Shown: positions 54,590 through 63,415 of the stretch, piece after piece
How positions within the stretch are numbered: position 1 is the first letter of the stretch
How the letters are laid out: the number at the start of each line of letters is the position of its first letter
Assembly: GCA_964017065.1 (NCBI GenBank)
Contig: OZ024783.1
Coordinates: 8,286,391 to 8,350,390 of the forward strand
Direction: 5' to 3'
Source: Haliclona indistincta
Taxonomy: Eukaryota; Porifera; Demospongiae; Haplosclerida; Chalinidae
DNA length: 64,000 nt
The notes under the pieces: model-generated
Seen by the model: the letters and a program-made list of their open reading frames with translations, nothing else
Databases searched by the model: none
What the model was told of the DNA's origin: nothing
Position numbers and translations under genes: made by a program

Positions 54590-54965
54590 AGGTAAAATTA
54601 AAAACTTAGTTACAATCACCAAGAGTATATAATAAGAAGAGTGTCGAACGTAGCATACCCGCGTACAAAATCAGTGTATAAAGTAATGTGACAGGCATCA
54701 ACGTACAATTATGTGTCCGTAATTTGATAGTATAAGTCATCTGCTATGCTTGCGAGGGGGCACGGCCAAGCATCAGATGACATTGTTGAGCCCGCGTTAG
54801 TACAACCATCGATCCGCGGCGACCGTGCGCCTATAATATGGAGCGGCAGGATTCAGCATCATTCAGCTCACATGCGTGTAATGTTACTTTATACACAGAT
54901 ATTGTACGCGGGTATGGTATGTTTGACACTCTTCTTAGTATTATACACTTGCAATCACCATTATG
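54590..54965. repeat. imperfect inverted repeat
   Basis: GAAGAGTGTCGAACGTAGCA to about 54690 is the diverged complement of 54875-54965 (TACGCGGGTATGGTATGTTT; GACACTCTTCTTAGTATTAT). The right arm also occurs alone at 47685-47765. It may be a small foldback element partly shared with the oxygenase flank. Confidence 0.6.
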
Positions 54966-55037
54966 TGGTTAAGTGAAAGAACAGAAGCAGTAGGAAACAG
55001 ATATTATTAATGAGACAACAAATCAGTTAATCATGTA

Positions 55038-55368
55038 CAGGGACGTAACTAGGATTGACGAACCGGAGGGGCAAGCCATAGGAAAGTAGAATATGCGCGC
55101 GCGAAGCGCGCGCCGCTAAACGCAAAATCTAATTAATATTCATGAGATGAGGTCATTTAGACACTCTGATTCCAGTGATTCGCTAAAATCCCATAGCAAA
55201 GACGGCGCGCTACGTATATGTGCGTATGCTGTACTGCTGAGTGTGTACTAGACTCACTCTCTAGGTCAGGAGGACTTCTAGAAGCTAAGGTCTGTTATTA
55301 ATTTGCTTCCGGTTCTTCAAAAGCGGGGGGGCAACTGCCCCCCCTGCCCTACCGTAGTTACGCTACTG
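55038..55368. mobile_element. short element with ATGTA target duplication, 331 bp
   Basis: Flanked by ATGTA (55033-55037, 55369-55373); the paralogous flank at 47835-47850 is uninterrupted. The ends begin CAGGGACGTAACTAGG and, in inverse, CAGTAGCGTAACTACGG, an imperfect inverted repeat of a type common in hAT-like MITEs, though a 5-bp duplication does not fit hAT. Contains a GC-rich GCGCGCGC hairpin near 55096. Confidence 0.72.
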
Positions 55369-55442
55369 ATGTATCATTATGTTCACACTTTATTATCAGA
55401 ATCATCTAATTTCTATTTCTTGTGTCTAATCTCATTTCCATA

Positions 55443-55955
55443 ATCTTCAATCTTCAATCTTAGGCACATTAACCAGAATAGCTGCAGCCATGTAGCAGGT
55501 TTCTGCTAAATGTTGATTACCGTAGGTGGTCGCTGAAATAGCTGGCACCTTCTCTTTCAATTTCTGGCACCAGATAATATTTTCGGCACTTTCATATCCA
55601 TTATCTTCAAAATACTGCTTCCAGCTATCTCCTTCCCCAATCAGTGCATCCGTTGCCTCATAAAAAAATCCATAATAAAACAAACTACTATCTCTATAAC
55701 TGTAATCATTTTCTGTGTTAACAATGGACCTTACAGTCACTTCGAGTCCAAGTGAAGTAGCAGCTAACATCACCATACGATCAGTAGAATCTTAGGGTCC
55801 TGAGGATACAAACGTACTTGCAGCACTCTACCAATCTCCTCCATCCTAGTCATCAACTTCTTTATCAGTTCAGCTAGTCCAAACTCTTTAAAAACATATG
55901 AATGTTGACAGGCAAAACCAAGGACACCACCTTCACGTAGGAAATGTGGCTGAAC
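55443..55955 (-). pseudogene. 2OG oxygenase-like gene, copy C, truncated
   Basis: Keeps only the C-terminal half: PHFLREGGVLGFACQHSYVF, ELIKKLMTRMEEIGRVLQVR, LYPQDPKILL, then MVMLAATSLGLEVTVRSIV to MAAAILVNVPK. It has a small deletion near 55790 (loss of the LKGSDR region). It stops abruptly at 55955, where the YqaJ relic on the opposite strand begins. It preserves a 26-codon stretch that copy B has lost. Confidence 0.82.
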
Positions 55956-56186
55956 GTATTGGAACGTATTGGCAGAGACAGACAATGGTGGAACTTACAA
56001 ATGGACAAATCCAGTCAGTTCTACTTTAGTGCTCTTCTTCCTGAGCTGAGCTGGCCTGTCCTAGACACAAGAAAGGAGGAATCAGGGAACCTCATCTTTA
56101 AGGAAACAACTCACTTGCTTTCAGTCCCAGGCTTCACACCTATTTATTCACTCATTGAGCTTCTAGTTAGACTCGTATACATGTAG
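55956..56186 (+). pseudogene. YqaJ-type nuclease tail, second copy
   Basis: ERIGRDRQWWNLQMDKSSQF to the same C-terminus as the gene ending at 499. The nuclease core is absent. The junction with the oxygenase copy has AACGTATTGG twice in tandem, a small duplication at the breakpoint. Confidence 0.82.
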
Positions 56187-56910
56187 AAAGCTCACATGTA
56201 TTTAATTGTGCAATAATCGGCTATGAATATAATTATTATCACCATAAGTTAACATAAAATAACAATATTCACAATGCATAGGTTGTGTGGGCGAAAGGGT
56301 ACCCGCAACCTCAAGAAGGCAAGCCAAACTCCTCAACTTGCAGTTCTTCCAAGGCATTATACAATTCCTTATAGTTGCTTATAACTTAACAGTCTTAGGC
56401 ACATACAAACTCATTTTTGTGTGAATTTTTTCTATTTTAAAAATGACAATGTGGCCTCCAAATTGCTAAAATTGCAACTAAATCAGTAGTTTAATTTCAA
56501 TTTTTTTCTGGGAAAGACTCCAGACCCCCACTGGTTTTTAGATAACTTGCCGCCTCATTACAAAAATCCTGCCTACGCCCCTGACTAGAACCAGTGAAAA
56601 CAGACAGAAACAACTACTCATACACAACTACAAATACAAGCAGCAACTCTTTCAAAATAAAAATTAGTTTCTTCCCCGTCTCCTCTTCGCTCTCCCCTCC
56701 CTTCTCCCTCCTTCTTTGCACAAACATGGTCTACTTATTCGCACTCTCTTTCACCTGCCCACTCAAATCAATTCATTCACTCACAATCAGTGACGAAACT
56801 TCATGTTGTCAAACTAGCAATGCAGTACATCAGCTACTGTCACAATACGATTGAGAGTACCCAGGAGATGTCCATTATTTCTGCCAAGGCTTACATAAAT
56901 CTATACCAAT
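56187..56910. other. non-coding flank duplicated from 500-1247
   Basis: Closely matches 500-1247 with small indels. No gene. Confidence 0.75.
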
Positions 56911-57189
56911 AAAGCACCAAAGGTGCAGATGCCTCGGTGCAGTAGCATGATGCAATTAGCAGATGCATATGACAGCACGTATGCATGCAGTAGATCCATG
57001 GAAGCATCAAAACAGTATCATGGAACTTGAGCATGCAAGCACCAGAACTATGGAAGCATGCAAGCAGCAGAACCAGAACTATGGAAGCATGCAAGCAGCA
57101 GAACCACGGTAGCATGCAAGCATCAGAACCATTGTAGCATGGAAGCAGCAGAACTATATATAGAAGTATGGAAGCAGCAGAACCATGGA

Positions 57190-57612
57190 AGCATGCAAGC
57201 AGCAGAACTGAAGCATGCAAGCAGCAGAACTGAAGCATGCAAGCAGCAGAACTGAAGCATGCAAGCAGCAGAACTGAAGCATGCAAGCAGCAGAACTGAA
57301 GCATGCAAGCAGCAGAACTGAAGCATGCAAGCAGCAGAACTGAAGCATGCAAGCAGCAGAACTGAAGCATGCAAGCAGCAGAACTGAAGCATGCAAGCAG
57401 CAGAACTGAATCATGCAAGCAGCAGAACTGAAGCATGCAAGCAGCAGAACTGAAGCATGCAAGCAGCAGAACTGAATCATGCAAGCAGCAGAACTGAATC
57501 ATGCAAGCAGCAGAACTGAAGCATGCAAGCAGCAGAACTGAAGCATGCAAGCAGCAGAACTGAAGCATGCAAGCAGCAGAACTGAAGCATGCAAGCAGCA
57601 GAACTGAAGCAT
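57190..57612 (+). repeat. 22-bp minisatellite, about 19 units
   Basis: Unit GAAGCATGCAAGCAGCAGAA plus CT, with rare GAATCATG variants. Less regular units extend left to about 57030 and right to 57680. As 22 is not a multiple of 3, it is open in several frames and yields long but meaningless ORFs. Confidence 0.95.
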
Positions 57613-58082
57613 CTAAGAAGCAGAACTATGGAAGCATGCAAGCAGCAGAACTATGGTTGCATGCAAGCAGCAGAACCATGGATTGTAGCAGCATAGAGTA
57701 CATGTAGCTAAAATGCATTGTACAAGCTGTTGTAATAAAAATACAAGCTGTTTACTGAAGACTGACCTGCATAACGCTTGCTCGCTCAGGCTCACTCGAC
57801 GAGCAAGATGAGTCTGAAGACGCTTTCGCTTGCAAGTTTCATTGCTGCTTATGGAGTCATATGAGCTGCACTGTCATATATCAAGCGCGATGTAGCCAGC
57901 TGTGGACAGTACTGTCTCTGAAGGAAGCCAGAACGCGAGCAACGGCAGTCCAGGCGAGCAAATCACGCCATAACTCGAAAACAAAGCCTTTAATCGCAAT
58001 TCTGCCAAATTTGTTTTTCATAAACTACTGATATCTACCTGTGTTGCTTAGTAGCAAGCGGTTGCTGAGATACGCATTGCGA

Positions 58083-58087
<5 letters not shown>

Positions 58088-58121
<34 letters not shown>

Positions 58122-58130
58122 AAAAGACAA
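58088..58130 (+). repeat. (CA)n and poly-A tract
   Basis: About 15 CA units followed by an A run, inside the AAT-family element. Confidence 0.9.
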
Positions 58131-58498
58131 AGTTTACCCGCCACCCTCCTCAAGAGGAGTTCTACACCATGAATGTGGAAGTGATTCCACACCATGAATG
58201 TGCAGGTGGTGATGCGGACCCAGCAGTAAGGATGGAAACATACGTGCTAGGATTCCTGTGCACTAAGCAGGTTCTAGGGCCGGTGCTAGCATGATGGTAT
58301 CTCCTGAAGCCTGGCCAGGCATCTTGCAGGAGCATCCAGCTGTGATCACAACAGGAGGCGTGAACATGTGCCCACATGGACCTCCTATTGTACATGACCA
58401 CAGCCAGTGAACTTTGCCTCCCCAGTACAAGACCAGGTACCCGTTTTACAGATGGGTCAGCTGGTGGGCTGGAGTACATGTGATGGTTTTTTTTTGGG

Positions 58499-58513
58499 AG
58501 GAAAAAAAAAAAA

Positions 58514-58560
<47 letters not shown>
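58499..58560 (+). repeat. poly-A then (CA)n tract
   Basis: A run of A followed by ~20 CA units. Confidence 0.9.
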
Positions 58561-58563
<3 letters not shown>

Positions 58564-58736
58564 AACAGACTACTGTATGCCTCATGGCTCCGCCCACACC
58601 TCGGCATAATGATGCTGAACTGTACTATGACACAGCAGCTCATGGACTTACCAAGATCTACATTTTCAGCAGTATAATTATGCCCATTATTGCGTACAGC
58701 TGAAGCATTGCACAGTTAGTCAGTTATGCACACATA

Positions 58737-59091
58737 CAGTACCGCTCACGAGTAAGTGTACTCAAACCCGCGGGCTAACCGCGCGTAACTCGGGGGTGCC
58801 CGCGTGTCCGTGAACGTGTACCCGCTGCCCGCACCACACTAACCCGCGGCCCTCATGCAGCCTTGCGTGCACTCGCGACCCGCTGGATAGCTAGGCAGAC
58901 TCACGTTGTCGTTGTGTGACTTTCGCGAGCATATACAGTGCTCGCACGTATCCGCACCAGCGCGTGATGCACTCTGTATTCGCATCTACCCGCTGTTAAT
59001 GATACACGGTTCCGCGGGCAAGACAAAATTACCCCCGGGTTGCCTGCGAGTCTCCCGCGGGTGTTGGTCCACTTACTCGTGAGCGGTACTG
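58737..59091. mobile_element. MITE, TA target duplication, 355 bp, GC-rich
   Basis: TA at 58735-58736 and 59092-59093; the empty site TA is at 1372-1373. Perfect 22-bp inverted ends begin CAGTACCGCTCACGAGTAAG. The interior is rich in CCGCGGG and other palindromes, unlike its AT-rich surroundings. CAGT ends plus a TA duplication fit the Tc1/mariner/pogo superfamily. Confidence 0.93.
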
Positions 59092-59120
59092 TACGTAATT
59101 ATTGAGACAATGAAGAATAA

Positions 59121-59666
59121 GGCGGCGTTTACACTACGCCGATTGGCTGAAAAACGTTTCAAATAGTACTGATGCGCTTTCTGTTTACACGGGAAAATCG
59201 TCACGCGGTTAAATCAAAACGATTGCATTTACTTGTGTAGGCGTGGTTATCTGGACACGTGATCACAATGGCGAGTAGTAAGCGTTGACGCTCTCGTGGT
59301 GGAGGAACAACCAAGAAAACCAAGGAAAGGACGCTAGAGGACCACCAGGACGCTAGAGAGGAACAACAGTACAGTAGCAGTATAGGGATCCATTTTGCTG
59401 CAAGCGTTGTCACATGACAAGTCACGCGACGACCCCCGTATCCAGTATTCTGGAAACGATTTTGCTGTTTACACGAGGAAAATGCTCGATCTGAAACGCC
59501 ACCGTATTCAGTTCACCTTTTTTGCAGCCGACAACATGTTTGCGGATACATGTTTGCGTTTTTCACTGGATTAGTGTAAACAGACAGCCTAAACGGAAAC
59601 TAGTAGTCGGATAAGCAGCAATATCTGAATCGTTTTTCAGCCAATCGGCGTAGTGTAAACGCCGCC
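59121..59666. mobile_element. MITE, TAA target duplication, 546 bp
   Basis: TAA at 59118-59120 and 59667-59669. Perfect 36-bp inverted ends begin GGCGGCGTTTACACTACGCC, and similarity continues past them. TAA duplication with G-rich ends fits PIF/Harbinger-type elements. An interior ORF has no recognisable domain. Absent from the paralogous flank near 1395. Confidence 0.88.
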
Positions 59667-59806
59667 TAAGAGTAAGTTATAACAGAATCCTACTGATAAC
59701 TAGTAGAATGTTTACAGGAACCTAATGATGAGGAATACCAAAGAATGAGAATACATTATGTGTTGGTGTTTAAGGTAGAGTGCGATAGGAGGAGATGTCA
59801 ATGAGT

Positions 59807-62800
59807 TCATGTTTCAAACAGTAGTGGTTCTCTTGCTAACAGTACTGGAGAGGAAGACTCATTCTCGTCATGAGGATGGGAAAACTCTAGTACAAACTGA
59901 CGCTCTCCTCTACGTGTGCCATACACTATTGATGGAGGGGATCCTGGAGGAGATCTGCCTGTTGCTACTTGGTTTATTTCTCTGTACTCATCTGGTCTGT
60001 CTCTAAACCCTAGCTTTCTCTTCATCCTTTTAAGATCAAAGTTCCGCCAGATGTACATTGCCATAGTAACAAGACAGACAACTAGTGACAAGCAAATGGA
60101 CACAATGGTTGCTATTTCATAACCTAACTTGAGAAAATCTAAAAACAGAATAACAATGCTTAATAGAATTGTGTTAAGAAGAAAAAATGCCTCAAGTGCG
60201 CCAAGATATTTTTCTTTGTATACACAATCTGTTAAAGACCACAGTACAAGAATACTAACAAACGTGGCAGTGATAGAGACACTGAAAATAGATGAAAAGG
60301 AAGATGTCACAGTGAGAGTTAGTCGTACCAACAGAGTCACTCCTGTCCAGAATCGATACTTGTCTTTGTAAGGTCCTCCATAAGCATCCAACAGTGGCTT
60401 GAACCTTGCCACAGGATTCCACCTGTGCTGTGGGATACACTTGTCACTGTATCTCTCCAGCAGAGGAGCACACAACACTAAAACAGGATAAGCCAGTCCA
60501 ATGACAAGGACACCACAGGAGAAGACTACCAGAATAAGGTGTTTACCACTACCATACTCAATGTTTCCATCTACACTCCACACAGTCAGTATACTGTCAT
60601 CACACGGAATTTGAAGTTGGGACATGGAAAGAGCATTAGTGGCTGTGAGTATGATTTTTGTATAAGGGATAAAAACTAATGTAGCTAGTGTTGGGACAGC
60701 ACGAGAGCCACACAACCTGCATAGCCACACAGAGTAGCGGCAGCCCACAATAATACCACCCATGAGCAGGAACAGGTAAGCAGGAAAGGCAAACTGTAGC
60801 CAAGTGTTCCAGTAGCCATCCAGTCCATCAAACAAGCACACTTCAATACCCAGGTCAAGGTTCAGCCATGAGATGAACTGGCTCACTACTGGAACACTAC
60901 CATTTGGAAAGAAGAAAGCTTCATTGAGCCTCACCATATTTGCGTAGAACAGGAGTCCATTTATATTTCCAAAAGAGACACTCAAGTTGAGGAACATCAA
61001 CATAGCCACCAACACTATGCCAGCGAGGGCAAATACCGGCAACAAGAAAAGATACCAGTTAGAGCAAGTACCACAGCGATTGGATCCTAGCATGATACTA
61101 AGGTGAGACTGGCATTGTCCACAGAGTATACCTGTTCTATTGCCTATACATTGACGATCTGGTGCCATGATGTCAAATGAGACATTGGATTGATTGCAGT
61201 AGTCAAAAGGACAATTAGTAGCACCAGTTATACACTGGGTGTTGTTGATGTAGCCAAACCAACTGTTGCCTGATCTAAGAAACTCAACGCTCGCGGTAAA
61301 TAAATTGCATTGGACATTGCTAGCACTCAAGAACTGCTCGCAGTGACACTGTCCTGAAATCTTAATAAAGCCAATAGGGCACTCCATGATGTCAACTCCA
61401 ATAGACAAACCCCAGCCCGGTAGTCCACTATCCACTCTGATATCAACCAGTGCTGTTGTTGAGGAAGTGTTCTGCAGGAGAATGTGGAGCTGAAAACAGT
61501 TTTTATTGACGCTTTGACCGTAGGAACGAACAAGTGTTGCATGTTGAGTATTGACCTGCACAACACCAGGACTAGTACCACCATAGTATCCTACTGTAGC
61601 TATTGATGTGTTGATCTCTAGTCCTGGATATGATTGCATGTGATGCTGGGTCCTATCAGAGCAATCTGGTAAGCCACTATTGTTACAGAAGCAGACCATG
61701 ATGGGGTCAGAGGCCATGGAAGAGAGACTGTCAGTGTTAGTGAAATGAAAGTATTTACTGAGAGGAGTGTCAAAGTACCACGAGGTTTCATTGGGTTGTC
61801 CCACATGTGGTACATTACTACAACCCATGAGTACTGCACCATAGATGTCACTTCCTCCTTTTCTTGCTCTGTTGCCTGAGAAGTTTATTGTGCCATAACC
61901 AACTGTGATTGTGCATTCTGTTTGATGATCCACTGCATATGTTGAAGACTGTAAAAGAATTGCTCCACCACGTTCATCAGCAGTGTTGTTGTACAGACAC
62001 AGCTCGCCATAAACTGCAATGCTGGCTTGCATTGATAGTGTGATACCTGCTCCCTCTGTGTTTCTGTTATTCTGTATCACATTTCGACCATTGAATATAA
62101 TCTTACTTGCGATTAGAGTGATTCCAGTCATATTATTATTTGATATGACACAGTTTTCAAAAGAATTACCATCACTAAATGACCCCTTACAAAAGAATAC
62201 AATGACAGAGTTACCTCCTGTGTTGTTCGAGAAGATACAGTTTTTGAATTGAGTGGTTGCTTCAAGCACAGACAAAATGACTGACACGTTGTGACTGCTC
62301 TCAAACTGACAACCATATATTTGCACTAAATGAAAGGCTGACATCCCTTTCATGTAAAAGCCAGCTAAATGTAAATTTGCAAATTTCATTCTAGTGTCCC
62401 CTAATGTAACATAGATGTCCCCAGTACTGATAATAGACACTCCATAGTCTGAATAAGTCATACCAGTATGCACAATAGTTGACTTCAGCAAGAGAAAAGT
62501 AATATGTGAATATGAAGAGCCTCCAAAGCTTATATCATTAATGGAATGACCATAATTATCAATGAAATCAGTGTTTGTAATATTAACAAGTAGCGTTGAA
62601 GCATCAGCATCAAAATACATTCCACCACCTACTGCAGCTGTATTTTGTGACAATACCAAACGCTCAAAAAACAGTTCAAACGATCCATGCAATGCATTGA
62701 ACCTTATACCGCCTCCATTGCCATTGGTACGACACTTGGTTATATTTGAGTATGATAAGTCTAGTTGGTAGTTTCCTTCATCGAATGGTTCATCGTATGC

Positions 62801-63415
62801 AAAGACTACTATGCTGCTATAAAAACGGTCTTGGCTGGTATACAATGCTGTTGAATTATAGAAAGAACAGTTTGTGATCACTATAGGATTTTTACAGAGA
62901 TGAATACTTAGTCCACATCCCATCATGTGTTGTATTGAATTCTTGAGAAAGAGAACATTCGTGACCAAAGAAAAGGAAAATACTCCATTACGATCGTCTC
63001 TTCCATAGTTGACTACTGTAAGACTTTCAACCGTAATATTATGAGACCTATCAAAGATGAACCCTCCTCTCCCTCTGGTGCAGTTGATAATTACTGTAGA
63101 CTGCATCACAGTCTCCTCAGCTCCTTTTATCGGCCAATGACCTTGTCCTTTCAGAGTCAGATTATGCACATGGCTTATAGATACATGCACCTCTCTATCA
63201 TAGCTGTGATTTCCTTCCAAGAAGATGATGGTGGTATTAGAAGTGAAGTAGCGGCCAGGCTGGGAGATGTAGTAGGAGAGGTTGTGGCATATCTGGTGTG
63301 GAGGACATGATTGCTCATGACCAGTATCATCAGCTATGACATAGTAGACATCAGTGCTTGTAAAGGCATTGACAGGTACAGTCAACAACAGCAGAAACAC
63401 TAGTAGTGTTGCCAT
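59807..63415 (-). CDS. beta-helix/multi-pass membrane protein, copy 3, intact
   Basis: 1,202 residues, single exon, nearly identical to the broken copy at 1530-6722 and more distant from copy 2. Same plan: signal peptide (1-17), glycosylation-rich beta-helix-type repeats to about 530, Cys-rich stretch (CPIGFIKISGQCHCEQFLSA; CIGNRTGILCGQCQSHLS), then about seven TM segments with DAYGGPYKDKYRFWTG, and a cytoplasmic tail ending LLAREPLLFET. All three copies keep that C-terminal LLAREPLLF sequence, an acidic dileucine-like signal (EPLL) that could direct sorting. The function is inferred as surface reception or adhesion, with no direct evidence. This is the reference used to read the lesions in copy 1. 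Confidence 0.92.
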   Translation of the reverse strand: MATLLVFLLLLTVPVNAFTSTDVYYVIADDTGHEQSCPPHQICHNLSYYISQPGRYFTSNTTIIFLEGNHSYDREVHVSISHVHNLTLKGQGHWPIKGAEETVMQSTVIINCTRGRGGFIFDRSHNITVESLTVVNYGRDDRNGVFSFSLVTNVLFLKNSIQHMMGCGLSIHLCKNPIVITNCSFYNSTALYTSQDRFYSSIVVFAYDEPFDEGNYQLDLSYSNITKCRTNGNGGGIRFNALHGSFELFFERLVLSQNTAAVGGGMYFDADASTLLVNITNTDFIDNYGHSINDISFGGSSYSHITFLLLKSTIVHTGMTYSDYGVSIISTGDIYVTLGDTRMKFANLHLAGFYMKGMSAFHLVQIYGCQFESSHNVSVILSVLEATTQFKNCIFSNNTGGNSVIVFFCKGSFSDGNSFENCVISNNNMTGITLIASKIIFNGRNVIQNNRNTEGAGITLSMQASIAVYGELCLYNNTADERGGAILLQSSTYAVDHQTECTITVGYGTINFSGNRARKGGSDIYGAVLMGCSNVPHVGQPNETSWYFDTPLSKYFHFTNTDSLSSMASDPIMVCFCNNSGLPDCSDRTQHHMQSYPGLEINTSIATVGYYGGTSPGVVQVNTQHATLVRSYGQSVNKNCFQLHILLQNTSSTTALVDIRVDSGLPGWGLSIGVDIMECPIGFIKISGQCHCEQFLSASNVQCNLFTASVEFLRSGNSWFGYINNTQCITGATNCPFDYCNQSNVSFDIMAPDRQCIGNRTGILCGQCQSHLSIMLGSNRCGTCSNWYLFLLPVFALAGIVLVAMLMFLNLSVSFGNINGLLFYANMVRLNEAFFFPNGSVPVVSQFISWLNLDLGIEVCLFDGLDGYWNTWLQFAFPAYLFLLMGGIIVGCRYSVWLCRLCGSRAVPTLATLVFIPYTKIILTATNALSMSQLQIPCDDSILTVWSVDGNIEYGSGKHLILVVFSCGVLVIGLAYPVLVLCAPLLERYSDKCIPQHRWNPVARFKPLLDAYGGPYKDKYRFWTGVTLLVRLTLTVTSSFSSIFSVSITATFVSILVLWSLTDCVYKEKYLGALEAFFLLNTILLSIVILFLDFLKLGYEIATIVSICLSLVVCLVTMAMYIWRNFDLKRMKRKLGFRDRPDEYREINQVATGRSPPGSPPSIVYGTRRGERQFVLEFSHPHDENESSSPVLLAREPLLFET

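Larger units (their letters stand above)
56911..58607. mobile_element. hairpin-capped element (AAT family) with minisatellite, 1,697 bp
   Basis: AAT at 56908-56910 and 58608-58610; the empty site is at about 1246-1250, where CTATACCAAT runs straight into GATGCTG. The left end is AAAGCACCAAAGGTGCAG then ATGCCTCGGTG. The right end is the ATGCCTCATGGC ... CCGCCCACACCTCGGCAT hairpin. The body holds a 22-bp minisatellite and two (CA)n tracts. About 58140-58440 has an ORF with no recognisable domain. Confidence 0.85.

Noticed and set aside
56891..57568. A 225-codon Cys/Leu-rich ORF with regular repeats
   Set aside because: It is the 22-bp minisatellite read in one frame; neighbouring frames are also open.
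58162..58560. A 132-codon ORF with a (CV)n start
   Set aside because: Its N-terminus is the (CA)n tract; the remainder shows no family and lies within a non-coding element.
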